Of a stretch of 64,000 bases of DNA, positions 19,219-28,286 are shown piece after piece. Source of the DNA: Candidatus Synechococcus calcipolaris G9 (GTDB taxonomy: Bacteria > Cyanobacteriota > Cyanobacteriia > Thermosynechococcales > Thermosynechococcaceae); contig NZ_JAKKUT010000002.1 of NCBI RefSeq assembly GCF_029582805.1, positions 1,822,942 through 1,886,941 of the forward strand. Direction: 5' to 3'. The notes below the pieces were generated by a model. It saw only the letters and a program-made list of their open reading frames with translations. It was not told the origin of the DNA and ran no database searches. Both the position numbers and the translations under genes were made by a program. The first letter of the stretch is position 1. Each line of letters opens with the position of its first letter.

Positions 19219-19864
19219 GCAGTGGAAATAGGGACTTGGCAGTGTGGCCGCAGGTGTAGACGTAGGCGGCATCAAAGCATCCTCCGACAACGCCACCAAA
19301 CATGGGCAGAATTATTTTATTCAGGTTCACCAGCCCCCGTTCCCCTGTTTTAGCCAATAGACTAAATCCAGCCCGTTGATTAATGGCGGCGATCGCCCGG
19401 GGAGAAATGCGTTGGACAACCGCTGCCCCCACTTCCTGGCCAAGGCGGATACTGGTATTCCGTAAAATTTCTTCGGCGGCCTGGCCCATGAGACAGAGCA
19501 AAATAAACGATCGCACCGAGTCCCGGTCTAGGTCATAGCCCCGCAGATGGGCGATCGCCGCAGCGGTATTGGCCCCCAGGGCATAGGAGGTGACTAAACT
19601 GGCCGGAACCATTAGGGGGAGGGAGGGAATACCCCCTAAACCGGTACAAAAACCCGTTCCCCCCGCTTGGACTGTGCGCCAGAAAATAATGCCATCAATG
19701 GCCGCCTCTGGGGTTTGACTGACGGCCAATTGATCCTTTGCCACCTGAATGGCACTGGGTAAAGGGCCAAAGCCATTAATGCCCAGATCAATGACCCAGT
19801 TAAGGGTTTGATCCACCAAGGTACGAAAGGTATCCGTGGGCTGGCTGGCTGGATTGGCAATCAT
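19196..19864 (-). CDS. EcsC-family protein
   Basis: The 222-residue protein matches the EcsC family. Typical segments are the GGTGFCTGLGGIPSLPLMVP stretch (about residues 68-87) and the C-terminal GERGLVNLNKIILPMFGGVV. EcsC proteins are linked to secretion or membrane stress in firmicutes, but their molecular function is unknown. ATG 19864 is chosen over GTG 19888, though neither has a good ribosome-binding site. Its last 23 bp overlap the end of the radical SAM gene on the other strand. Confidence 0.82.
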   Translation of the reverse strand: MIANPASQPTDTFRTLVDQTLNWVIDLGINGFGPLPSAIQVAKDQLAVSQTPEAAIDGIIFWRTVQAGGTGFCTGLGGIPSLPLMVPASLVTSYALGANTAAAIAHLRGYDLDRDSVRSFILLCLMGQAAEEILRNTSIRLGQEVGAAVVQRISPRAIAAINQRAGFSLLAKTGERGLVNLNKIILPMFGGVVGGCFDAAYVYTCGHTAKSLFPLPKPAEGF

Positions 19865-20155
19865 AGTTATGACTCTTGGGTCTGACACCCCGTCCTTTAG
19901 AACAGCTTTATATTATAGCTACAGCCATACCTTGCCCTTCTTGCAGAATGCCGAGTAGCAAATACAAATTACTCGACTTAAAACATTGCTCCCTTTTGCA
20001 AAAGAGTGGCAAGACCCCTACTAAAAAGTGAGGAGTACCGAATTCGTGGCTGTCCCCATCGGTTTCTACAATACAAGTAGATGAAAAAAGTTTTCTAGAT
20101 CAATTATTTTCTAGCTCAATTATAGTGCCGAATATTACTCTGACGAGGCCAGGAT

Positions 20156-22753
20156 ATGCAACCCTCTAACCCCAACCAATTTACTGAAAAAACCTGGGCA
20201 GCGATCGCCCGTACCCCAGATATTGTTAAGCAGTCCCAGCAACAACAACTGGAAAGCGAACATTTAATGAAATCCCTCCTAGAGCAGGATGGTCTAGCCA
20301 GTCAAATTTTTCAAAAGGCTGGAATTGCCCCCCAACGCCTGCGGGATGGTACCGATGAATTTATTAATAAGCAGCCTAAGCTTTCAACCCCAGCCAGTTC
20401 CGTCTATTTGGGTCAAAGTTTAGATAAACTCCTGGATCAAGCAGATGCCTACCGTAAACAGTTTGGTGATGAGTTCATTTCCATTGAACATTTGGTTTTA
20501 GCCTTTAGTCAGGATCAACGCTTTGGTAAAAAACTCTACCAAGATGTCGGCATTGATGAGCGACGCTTAAAGGATACTATTCAACAAATTCGAGGCTCTC
20601 AAAAAGTGACGGATCAAAACCCAGAAGGAAAATATGCGTCCCTAGAAAAATATGGCCGTGATCTCACCCAACTGGCCCGCCAAGGCAAACTGGATCCCGT
20701 GATTGGTCGGGATGATGAAATTCGCCGCACCATTCAAATTCTTTCCCGCCGTACTAAAAACAATCCGGTTTTAATTGGGGAACCAGGGGTAGGTAAAACC
20801 GCCATTGCGGAAGGCTTGGCCCAACGGATTATTGCCCGAGATGTGCCAGAATCCCTGCGCGATCGCCAGTTAATTGCCTTGGATATGGGGGCCTTAATTG
20901 CTGGGGCCAAGTACCGGGGGGAATTCGAGGAGCGGCTGAAGGCGGTGTTAAAGGAAGTCACCGAATCCAATGGGCAAATCATTTTATTTATTGATGAAAT
21001 TCATACGGTGGTGGGGGCAGGAGCAGCCCAGGGATCCATGGATGCGGGTAATTTGCTCAAACCCATGCTTGCCCGGGGAGAATTACGCTGCATTGGGGCC
21101 ACAACCCTGGATGAATACCGCAAATATATTGAAAAAGATGCGGCCCTAGAACGGCGATTCCAACAGGTGTATGTGGATCAACCCAATATTGCCGATACCA
21201 TTTCCATTTTGCGGGGCTTAAAGGAACGCTATGAAGTCCACCATGGGGTAAAAATTTCCGATAGTGCCCTAGTGGCCGCCGCAACCCTATCTACTCGCTA
21301 CATTAGCGATCGCTTTTTGCCGGATAAGGCCATTGATTTGATCGATGAAGCAGCGGCTAAGCTAAAGATGGAAATCACCTCCAAGCCAGAGCAACTGGAT
21401 GAAATCGATCGCAAGATTCTCCAGCTAGAAATGGAGCGGCTCTCCCTGCAAAAAGAAACCTCCCAAGCGGCAAAGGAGCGGTTAGAAAAACTGGAAAAAG
21501 AACTGGCAGACATCAAAGAAGAACAAACCCATCTGAACGCCCAGTGGCAATCGGAAAAACAGGTCATTGATCAACTTCAAAGCATTAAGGAAGAAATTGA
21601 GCAGGTCAATATCGAGATTCAACAGGCTGAACGGAGCTATGACCTCAACCGCGCCGCCGAACTCAAGTATGGTAAACAAACGGAACTCCAGAAAAAACTA
21701 GAAGCAACGGAAACAGTCCTCAACGAATCGCAAATTGGCGGGCGATCGCTGCTGCGGGATGAAGTCACCGAGTCCGACATTGCCGAAATCATATCCAAGT
21801 GGACGGGCATTCCCATTAGTAAGCTAGTGGAATCGGAAGCAGAGAAACTCCTCCATTTAGAAGATGAACTCCATAAACGGGTCATTGGCCAGGATGAGGC
21901 CGTTACCGCCGTGGCCGATGCCATCCAGCGATCGCGGGCGGGCCTATCCGACCCCAACCGGCCCATTGCCAGCTTTATTTTCCTTGGGCCAACGGGGGTA
22001 GGGAAAACCGAACTTGCTAAGGCTCTGGCTACATTTATGTTTGACACTGAAGAAGCCATGGTGCGGATTGATATGTCCGAATACATGGAAAAACACGCCG
22101 TTTCCCGCCTCATTGGTGCGCCTCCGGGATATGTGGGCTACGACGAAGGGGGCCAACTCACGGAGGCCATTCGCCGCCGTCCCTATGCGGTGATCCTCTT
22201 TGATGAAATTGAGAAAGCCCATCCCGATGTCTTTAATGTACTCCTACAAATTTTGGACGATGGCCGTGTCACCGATGCCCAAGGTCGTACCGTCGATTTC
22301 AAAAATGCGATCATTATCATGACCAGTAATATTGGTTCCCAGTTCATCTTAGATTTGGCGGGGGATGATAATCGCTATAGCGAAATGTATAGTCGGGTCA
22401 TGGAGGCGATGCGTGGCCATTTCCGGCCTGAATTTCTAAATCGCGTGGATGAATTCATTATTTTCCATAGCCTACGCAAAGACCAATTACGGGATATTGT
22501 CAAACTGCAAATCAACCGCTTGAACCAACGCCTCGGCGATCGCAAAATGACCCTAAACCTAAGTGAGGCTGCCCTTAATTTCTTGGCAGATGTTGGCTAC
22601 GACCCCGTCTATGGGGCCCGACCCTTGAAGCGCACGATTCAAAAACAGTTGGAAACGGAAATTGCCAAGGGGATTCTGCGGGGAGATTTCCACGATGGCG
22701 ATCGCATTAGCGTGGACATGGGCGACCATGAGCGACTTCAGTTTACCCGTTAA
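20156..22753 (+). CDS. clpB: ATP-dependent disaggregase ClpB
   Basis: ClpB threads aggregated proteins through a hexameric AAA+ ring, working with DnaK, encoded later in this window. The sequence has the Clp N-domain, NBD1 with [15 protein letters not shown] (about residues 209-223), and the ClpB-specific middle coiled coil (about 400-530, rich in Glu, Lys and Gln). NBD2 follows with [15 protein letters not shown] (about 610-624). At 865 residues it is full length. Cyanobacteria often have two ClpB forms; which one this is cannot be said. The 5' gap of 291 bp holds a palindrome at 19993-20004. Confidence 0.97.
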   Translation: MQPSNPNQFTEKTWAAIARTPDIVKQSQQQQLESEHLMKSLLEQDGLASQIFQKAGIAPQRLRDGTDEFINKQPKLSTPASSVYLGQSLDKLLDQADAYRKQFGDEFISIEHLVLAFSQDQRFGKKLYQDVGIDERRLKDTIQQIRGSQKVTDQNPEGKYASLEKYGRDLTQLARQGKLDPVIGRDDEIRRTIQILSRRTKNNPVLIGEPGVGKTAIAEGLAQRIIARDVPESLRDRQLIALDMGALIAGAKYRGEFEERLKAVLKEVTESNGQIILFIDEIHTVVGAGAAQGSMDAGNLLKPMLARGELRCIGATTLDEYRKYIEKDAALERRFQQVYVDQPNIADTISILRGLKERYEVHHGVKISDSALVAAATLSTRYISDRFLPDKAIDLIDEAAAKLKMEITSKPEQLDEIDRKILQLEMERLSLQKETSQAAKERLEKLEKELADIKEEQTHLNAQWQSEKQVIDQLQSIKEEIEQVNIEIQQAERSYDLNRAAELKYGKQTELQKKLEATETVLNESQIGGRSLLRDEVTESDIAEIISKWTGIPISKLVESEAEKLLHLEDELHKRVIGQDEAVTAVADAIQRSRAGLSDPNRPIASFIFLGPTGVGKTELAKALATFMFDTEEAMVRIDMSEYMEKHAVSRLIGAPPGYVGYDEGGQLTEAIRRRPYAVILFDEIEKAHPDVFNVLLQILDDGRVTDAQGRTVDFKNAIIIMTSNIGSQFILDLAGDDNRYSEMYSRVMEAMRGHFRPEFLNRVDEFIIFHSLRKDQLRDIVKLQINRLNQRLGDRKMTLNLSEAALNFLADVGYDPVYGARPLKRTIQKQLETEIAKGILRGDFHDGDRISVDMGDHERLQFTR

Positions 22754-23044
22754 TTTTGGCCTAAAGTATGACATTATAAGCTCTGAAAATGCTTTTAGAC
22801 TCTTTCTTGCGAAGTTTATTTTAACCCATTTCCAATGACTGTATCCTCAACCGTTGACTTCAAGAGGCTAAAAGTAACAAACCAAGCAAATGTTTCCTCA
22901 TAAGTGGCTGGGTTCAATTAACCTAAACATGCTGGCAGGGAAAAAGGCGGTAATCTCCCTGCATGGGAGCTACACTGCGATTCCCTTCTCTTACAAGTAA
23001 TTGCGCCTACCTACTTAAGTCTCATCAAAACTTTGGAGAAAAGA
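22754..23044. other. Intergenic region after clpB with a hairpin
   Basis: The composition changes here to AT-rich. A 7-bp perfect stem, GCAGGGA (22935-22941) with TCCCTGC (22956-22962), has a 14-nt loop but no T-run, so it is a poor intrinsic terminator. I see no coding capacity on either strand. This marks the left border of the AT-rich island. Confidence 0.45.
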
Positions 23045-23098
23045 ATGGTAAAATCAATTATATTGATTAGTCTAACTGTACTTTACGTTAGATGTTAG
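23045..23098 (+). CDS. Possible 17-residue hydrophobic peptide or leader
   Basis: ATG at 23045 is preceded by TTTGGAGAA, with GGAG six bases before the start, one of the best ribosome-binding sites in the window. The frame encodes MVKSIILISLTVLYVRC and stops at 23098. It lies 55 bp before the HEPN-like gene, in another frame. It may be a leader peptide that couples or regulates the downstream genes, or the broken start of an older gene. The evidence is only the ribosome-binding site and the hydrophobic composition. Confidence 0.35.
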   Translation: MVKSIILISLTVLYVRC

Positions 23099-23153
23099 TA
23101 TTCCTTCTAAACTATGTAGCTACCTTATCCAATTCAATTTAAATTCACAAATC

Positions 23154-23597
23154 TTGTCGAACACTTACGATAGACGCTGTCAATTAGGAGCATCTCGCCG
23201 TCGTTTTGAAGATGCTGAGGTTTTACATAGCTATAGACGTTGGTGGGGTGCAGTTTATATAGGCGGGTATGCAATTGAATGTTCTTTGAAGTCTCTTATC
23301 TGCTATGACGAGCATAAAACCAACTTTAAGGAAACTTCAGCCTTCAAAAAGGGCTTACAGGGTGCAAGCCTGCACAACTTAGCAATGTTACTAAGTAAGA
23401 CTGATTTGCAGCGTACTATCGAATTAGACAGAACTGGAAAACTTAAAGACACCTGGAATACTATAGCTTCAGTCTGGATCAGCGATGAACTACGATATTC
23501 TGACAAACTAGGAGAGGAATTAGACAGCACAAAATTTATTGAGGCAGTGAAAACGTGGTATCAGCTACTTTTAAGTAAGCAGGGAGAAGCCTCGTGA
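23154..23597 (+). CDS. HEPN-like domain protein, first gene of the AT-rich module
   Basis: The pattern of an aromatic helix followed by GYAIECSLKSLI (about residues 41-52) and a later SLHNLAMLL is typical of HEPN-family helical bundles, many of which are RNases in toxin or defence systems. No clear R-x4-6-H catalytic motif is visible; the nearest is an R-x7-H in the first helix. The only plausible start is TTG 23154, without a ribosome-binding site, so the true N-terminus is uncertain. The stop overlaps the GTG start of the ATPase gene (GTGA), so translation is coupled. Confidence 0.72.
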   Translation: MSNTYDRRCQLGASRRRFEDAEVLHSYRRWWGAVYIGGYAIECSLKSLICYDEHKTNFKETSAFKKGLQGASLHNLAMLLSKTDLQRTIELDRTGKLKDTWNTIASVWISDELRYSDKLGEELDSTKFIEAVKTWYQLLLSKQGEAS

Positions 23598-26269
23598 CAG
23601 ATACATCGATAACATTTGATCAAATCAAGAGCCATCTACTTCAGGAATTACAACTTCAAGATCCTAAAGTAACGGTATCTGTAAGGGAAACGTCTCTAGG
23701 TTGGCTCACAGTTCAAGTTGTAACTGATTGCTTTGAGGGAAAGACTCTAGCTGAACGTGAAGAGAAAATTGATGGTTTACTTGCAGCAGTGGAATTGAAC
23801 CTTGGTCAATATCCCATTGGTAGCTATAGCTTATTGACTCCACAAGAAGAAGTTAAACAACCAGATGAGAGTATCCAACTCCCTCTTTGGTCAGATATAT
23901 TGATGGCTCCTGACCCTAATCATCAAGCTTCTATTGAAAAAGACATTCCAAATCGCCCGCAGACTGTAACCTTTTATTCCTTCAAAGGAGGGGTGGGTCG
24001 CTCTACGGCTCTAGGAATGGTAGCCATTCTGCTGGCAAATCGAAACCGTCGTGTAGTTATCATTGATTTCGATCTTGAAGCACCTGGTATTTCAATACTA
24101 TTCCGATCAAATTCCGTAGATGGAAATGGAGTAGAGAATTGTGGAGTCTTAGATTATATTCATCAACGTTATCTAACTCCAAATGAAAATATTCCCGCAA
24201 TTGAAGATTGTATTCATCAAGTTAATTTACTCAGTCGTGGAGAGCTTTTCTTAGTATCTGCTGGAGAATATAATGAAAACTATGTTCATCGATTAGCTGA
24301 GTTAGACCGAAGAACCTGGCAATCTTTCTACAAAGGAGAAATGAATCCAGTTCAACAACTTATAAAAGATATCAAAGAGCAAGTAGATCCCGATGTCATT
24401 CTGATAGATGCTCGCCCAGGATTTAACGATACAGGTGCAATTGCGTTACTTGACTTAGCAGACACGGGAGTTATTTGTTTTTCACCAACTGACCAAAGCT
24501 TTGATGGTTTGCGATGGGTTATACAAGCTGCTCGTAAGCAGTCTGACTATCAAGGTAAACCTGATCTTCGCTTCCTACTTACACCAATGCCGACTCTTGC
24601 CGAAGATCAGCTTGATTCCTGGATAACTAAAGCTGAGGATTGGATAGTAGAACATTGGGGCTTACCTGATGGTGTAAGCGTGGGAGAGCTTTACTATAAA
24701 ATTTTCTACAACCCAAACATTGCAGCTTTATCTAACTTAATTAGTGCCCCGATAAATCTTCTGAATGATTATTTGCCAATTGTAGATGCTATAGATGCTA
24801 GCCTTCCAGATATTAAACCTGTCATACCTACTGCTACAACTTCTGGAAATCGTGAAACCATTCTGAATGAGCTTCGTTTTGAAGCAGCAAGGGCACAAGA
24901 TTTGCAGGCAGATAATATCCCGACTATCTTTCAACGTACAGAAGATTTTCCAAAGTTTCTTAGCAATAAGACATGGCTGGTTCGAGGTGCTAAAGGAACA
25001 GGGAAAAGTATTCTATTTAGGCTGTTTGTAGAACAGGCAGGTAGAGCCAAGGAATTAGCAAGTGCTGATGTTGATTTAACCATCTGCCAGTTTATTGCTG
25101 CACATGGTGAATCTAGATTAAGAGACTCCATTTTGAGTAGTGAAAATCTTGCAAATTATGAGCAGCAAGTTGATGAAAATAGCTGGGCTATTTTTTGGCT
25201 AAACTATGCCATTTTGCAACTATTTGATAATTTTCCAGAGCTATCTTCTGTTTCTGAATTAAACAATGGCTTAGCTGCATTAATTGCCGAAGAGCATTTG
25301 ACACAAGTTTCGATTGTCGAATGGTTAGTACAACGTACTCGATCACCGCAAGCAATTCCCCAAGCTAGCGATGAGTTAAGAACAATCGATCGTTGGTTAA
25401 ATGAGAACAACAAAAGTGTATGGCTTTTATACGATGAGCTTGACGCTGGATTTGGATTTGGATCAGATAGTTACGCACGAAGACGACGTGCATTAGAAAC
25501 TCTTTTAGCTTGGTGGTTAGAAAGTGGAACTAGTTTAAAGCGGATTGTACCAAAGATATTTTTGCGAGAGGATATTTGGAATCAGCTTAATTTTGTGAAT
25601 AAAGGACATTACGTAGGGAGATCTCTACAACTAAGCTGGGATGAAGCTGATCTATGGAGACTCGTTTTACGTCAGGCTTTACAAAGTTCTTCCACTTTAA
25701 GTTACGCTTTAGAACAAGAATTTGGGTTAACAGTAGATAGACTTGAAACCTTTGAGTTGGGGCAATTACGTAAAAATCTTTGCCCACTGTGGGGAGAGCG
25801 TATGGGCCGAGGGAAGAAAGCATTTACCTATAACTGGGTGCGTACACGAATTGCTGATAGTAACGAGAACTGTTTTCCACGAAGTTTGGTCTTACTTTTA
25901 AAAGAAGCAGTTCGTAACGAAAAGAATTTCTCTACAGAGTATAGTTCTGAGATAGTGTTGCGCCCAAAATCATTAATTGATTCATTTCCCGTTGTTTCAG
26001 ATCAAAGAGTAGATGAGGTACGGAATGAATATCCTGAACTTGAAGAACCTCTTAATAAACTTCAAGGAGAACGTTCACCTATCGATGAAAATAGATTATC
26101 TGATATCTGGAATGTGCAAGATGGTGAGTTATCCCTTCGCATCAAAGAAATGATAGAGGCTGGGATTTTGAAAGAACGCTCTCGTCCTAAAGATCCTCCT
26201 CCTCGCATTTACTCTATTGCCGAATTATATTTATATGGACTTGGAATGGTTCGTAAAGGTCAGCGATAA
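23594..26269 (+). CDS. KGGVGR-variant ParA/MinD-like ATPase fused to a second P-loop ATPase
   Basis: The 891-residue protein has several parts. Residues 1-85 resemble a BolA-like alpha/beta fold (CFEGKTLAEREEKIDGLL). A ParA/MinD-type domain follows with YSFKGGVGRSTALG at about 128-141, where the second lysine is replaced by arginine; DLEAPGIS and DVILIDARPGFND (about 265) follow. A second P-loop lies at about 465-472 (GAKGTGKS), with VWLLYDELDAGFG as its Walker B (about 609-621). The C-terminus looks like a winged helix (about 832-891). There are no HIP1 sites and the DNA is AT-rich, unlike the flanks. GTG 23594 has AGGGAG upstream. Coupling to a HEPN gene suggests a defence or stress module, but this is inference. 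Confidence 0.85.
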   Translation: MTDTSITFDQIKSHLLQELQLQDPKVTVSVRETSLGWLTVQVVTDCFEGKTLAEREEKIDGLLAAVELNLGQYPIGSYSLLTPQEEVKQPDESIQLPLWSDILMAPDPNHQASIEKDIPNRPQTVTFYSFKGGVGRSTALGMVAILLANRNRRVVIIDFDLEAPGISILFRSNSVDGNGVENCGVLDYIHQRYLTPNENIPAIEDCIHQVNLLSRGELFLVSAGEYNENYVHRLAELDRRTWQSFYKGEMNPVQQLIKDIKEQVDPDVILIDARPGFNDTGAIALLDLADTGVICFSPTDQSFDGLRWVIQAARKQSDYQGKPDLRFLLTPMPTLAEDQLDSWITKAEDWIVEHWGLPDGVSVGELYYKIFYNPNIAALSNLISAPINLLNDYLPIVDAIDASLPDIKPVIPTATTSGNRETILNELRFEAARAQDLQADNIPTIFQRTEDFPKFLSNKTWLVRGAKGTGKSILFRLFVEQAGRAKELASADVDLTICQFIAAHGESRLRDSILSSENLANYEQQVDENSWAIFWLNYAILQLFDNFPELSSVSELNNGLAALIAEEHLTQVSIVEWLVQRTRSPQAIPQASDELRTIDRWLNENNKSVWLLYDELDAGFGFGSDSYARRRRALETLLAWWLESGTSLKRIVPKIFLREDIWNQLNFVNKGHYVGRSLQLSWDEADLWRLVLRQALQSSSTLSYALEQEFGLTVDRLETFELGQLRKNLCPLWGERMGRGKKAFTYNWVRTRIADSNENCFPRSLVLLLKEAVRNEKNFSTEYSSEIVLRPKSLIDSFPVVSDQRVDEVRNEYPELEEPLNKLQGERSPIDENRLSDIWNVQDGELSLRIKEMIEAGILKERSRPKDPPPRIYSIAELYLYGLGMVRKGQR

Positions 26270-26390
26270 TTAATACATATGATTTTGCTTTGATTGTATA
26301 CGTCGTAAACTCCAAAATCCGAACAGCAGATAAAAGAATAGTTAATGGATTGGCACTGCATTTTTGTAAAAGATACATAAACATAGTGGA

Positions 26391-26489
26391 GGGCACCTCA
26401 AAAAATCCAGATTTTACTGGAAGTGGCAAAGTGATTTCAAGGGTTTCAGCCCTCCAAAATCTGCCAAAGGTCAATTAATCGAGGTGTCC
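26391..26489. mobile_element. 99-bp MITE-like element, copy B
   Basis: This copy has terminal inverted repeats GGGCACCTC and GAGGTGTCC (8 of 9 matching) and the same length as copy A at 9754-9852. The core TGATTTCAAGGGTTTCAGCC falls at the same internal offset. Inner segments CCAGATTTT and AAAATCTG also pair, so the transcript would fold into a long hairpin. No target duplication is evident. It ends 13 bp before the XRE antitoxin start and probably replaced its promoter or part of a partner gene. Confidence 0.75.
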
Positions 26490-26502
26490 TTAAGGCAAAC
26501 AA

Positions 26503-26811
26503 ATGACAGATCACTCTCATGTTGGTTCTTTGCTCGATGATTTGCTTGAAGAGGATGGGATCCTCGCTGAAGTTAATGCAGTTGCCTTTAAGCGTGTCCT
26601 GGCCTGGCAAATTTCCCAAGAAATGCAGAAAAGGGGTCTGAGTAAGTCTAAAATGGCACGCTCAATGAATACCAGCAGACCTGCCCTAGAGCGGCTACTT
26701 GACCCTAGCAATACATCCATCACACTGAAAACAATGGAGCGGGCTGCCACAATTTTGGCTAAACGTTTGCGAATTGAATTAGTAGATTATCAAGAATCTA
26801 AAATTAAATAA
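26503..26811 (+). CDS. XRE-type helix-turn-helix antitoxin, apparently orphan
   Basis: The 102-residue protein has a lambda-repressor-like HTH in its middle (MQKRGLSKSKMARSMNTSRP, about residues 42-61), followed by LERLLDPSN. This is the form seen in antitoxins paired with RelE/HigB-type (Gp49-like) toxins. The toxin gene would normally lie immediately upstream, but that position holds a MITE-like element and AT-rich noncoding sequence. It therefore looks orphaned, or pairs with a toxin elsewhere. It overlaps the convergent permease gene by 8 bp. Confidence 0.82.
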   Translation: MTDHSHVGSLLDDLLEEDGILAEVNAVAFKRVLAWQISQEMQKRGLSKSKMARSMNTSRPALERLLDPSNTSITLKTMERAATILAKRLRIELVDYQESKIK

Positions 26812-28153
26812 TCCCAGCAATCATCAATCCAAACCGAAGTGCAAACAATGCCGCCAGCCCCCAAAGAATGGCATTGGTTTCCTCTGATTTTCCCGCCACC
26901 CACTTTAAGACTGGATAGAGCATCACCCCCACTGCTAGACCTTCGGCAATGGAAAATGTTAACGGCATCAACAAAATTGTGGCAAAGGCGGGAATAGCTT
27001 CTGTGGGATCTGACCATGAAATCGCGCGGACACTGGACATCATCAACACCCCCACCATAAATAGAGCGGGAACGGTGGCAAAGGTGGGAATGGCGGCAAA
27101 AAAGGGCTTAAAAATTAAGGAGACAACAAATAGGAGGGCTACAATCACGGCTGTTAATCCCGTCCGTCCCCCCACTGCCACCCCCGTTGCTGATTCGATA
27201 TAGGTGGTCACCGTCGAGGTTCCAAAAATCGCCCCGGCAGTTGTGCCGACGGCATCGGCCATTAAGGCGGCTTTGCTGCGAGGTAGTTCTCCCTTTTCAT
27301 TCAAATATCCGGCCTGGATACCCACCCCGGCTAATGTCCCCACCGTATCGAATAGATCCACAAATAAAAAGATAAACGTAACAAGAATAAACGTCCCCAG
27401 TTGGGACATTTCCAGTTCCCCCAGACCAACAACCGCTTGCCCCATCAGATGCTCCGGCCACTGGGGAAGGCCGATAAGTTGGGATGGCCAAGGAGTAACT
27501 CCAGAAATCCAGCCGATCAGGGCTGTGGATAAAATCCCCAATAATAAGGCCCCAGGGATCCCCCGCGTAAACAGCATCGCTGTAATCACAGTCCCCGCTA
27601 CGGCAATCAAGGGTTCCGGAGTATTCAGGCTACCCAAGGCGGTTTTCGTCACCGGATTGGCAACAATGATTTTTCCAGAGGACAGGCCAATATAGGCGAC
27701 AAACAGGCCAATTCCCGCCGCAATTGAGTGTTTGAGGGACATGGGAATGGCATTGATAATCAGGGTGCGAATTTTAGAAGCGGTCAGGAGAATAAAAATT
27801 ACCCCTTCCACCAACACAGCCCCCAAGGCCAACCGCCAGGGAATCCCCAACTTGAGGACAACGGTAAAGGCAAAAAAGGCATTCAAGCCCATTCCTGGTG
27901 CCAACGCAAAGGGGAAGTTGGCAAACAGCCCCATACAGAGCGTTCCCACCACTGCTGCCAGAGCCGTGGCAATCACCAGTTCCCCATTTAGGTCGCCAGG
28001 CTCGGAGAGGAAAATAGCATTGGACAAAATATTGGGATTGACAATTAAAATGTAGGCCATGGTCATGAAGGTGGTGACACCAGCTACGGCCTCAACTCGG
28101 ATTGTGCTATTCCACTCATTTAGTCCAAAATACTGCTCAAGCAATTTAATCAT
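26804..28153 (-). CDS. NCS2-family (AzgA-like) purine permease
   Basis: This 449-residue integral membrane protein has about 12-14 helices. It opens with a short EQYFGLNEWNSTIRVEAVAG segment and MTMAYILIVNP, diagnostic for the AzgA-like branch of NCS2 proteins. These import adenine, guanine or hypoxanthine with protons. FVDLFDTVGTLAGVG and the conserved GTSTVTTYIESATGV motif are present. Substrate choice cannot be inferred further. The gene stands alone and is divergent from gor. Confidence 0.92.
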   Translation of the reverse strand: MIKLLEQYFGLNEWNSTIRVEAVAGVTTFMTMAYILIVNPNILSNAIFLSEPGDLNGELVIATALAAVVGTLCMGLFANFPFALAPGMGLNAFFAFTVVLKLGIPWRLALGAVLVEGVIFILLTASKIRTLIINAIPMSLKHSIAAGIGLFVAYIGLSSGKIIVANPVTKTALGSLNTPEPLIAVAGTVITAMLFTRGIPGALLLGILSTALIGWISGVTPWPSQLIGLPQWPEHLMGQAVVGLGELEMSQLGTFILVTFIFLFVDLFDTVGTLAGVGIQAGYLNEKGELPRSKAALMADAVGTTAGAIFGTSTVTTYIESATGVAVGGRTGLTAVIVALLFVVSLIFKPFFAAIPTFATVPALFMVGVLMMSSVRAISWSDPTEAIPAFATILLMPLTFSIAEGLAVGVMLYPVLKWVAGKSEETNAILWGLAALFALRFGLMIAGII

Positions 28154-28286
28154 GCCGCGATTATAGCTGTTTTACTTCGGATACTATTCAAGACCTCAGG
28201 GATTTTAATTATTCACGGATTTGGCACAGCCTTGGCTGGGCGATCGCAAGTAGAATATTAAGGCAGCATGGCCAGGAGATCAGCGG

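Noticed and set aside
26290..26478. A 62-codon open frame running through MITE copy B
   Set aside because: It spans noncoding DNA and the mobile element, has no family match and no ribosome-binding site.
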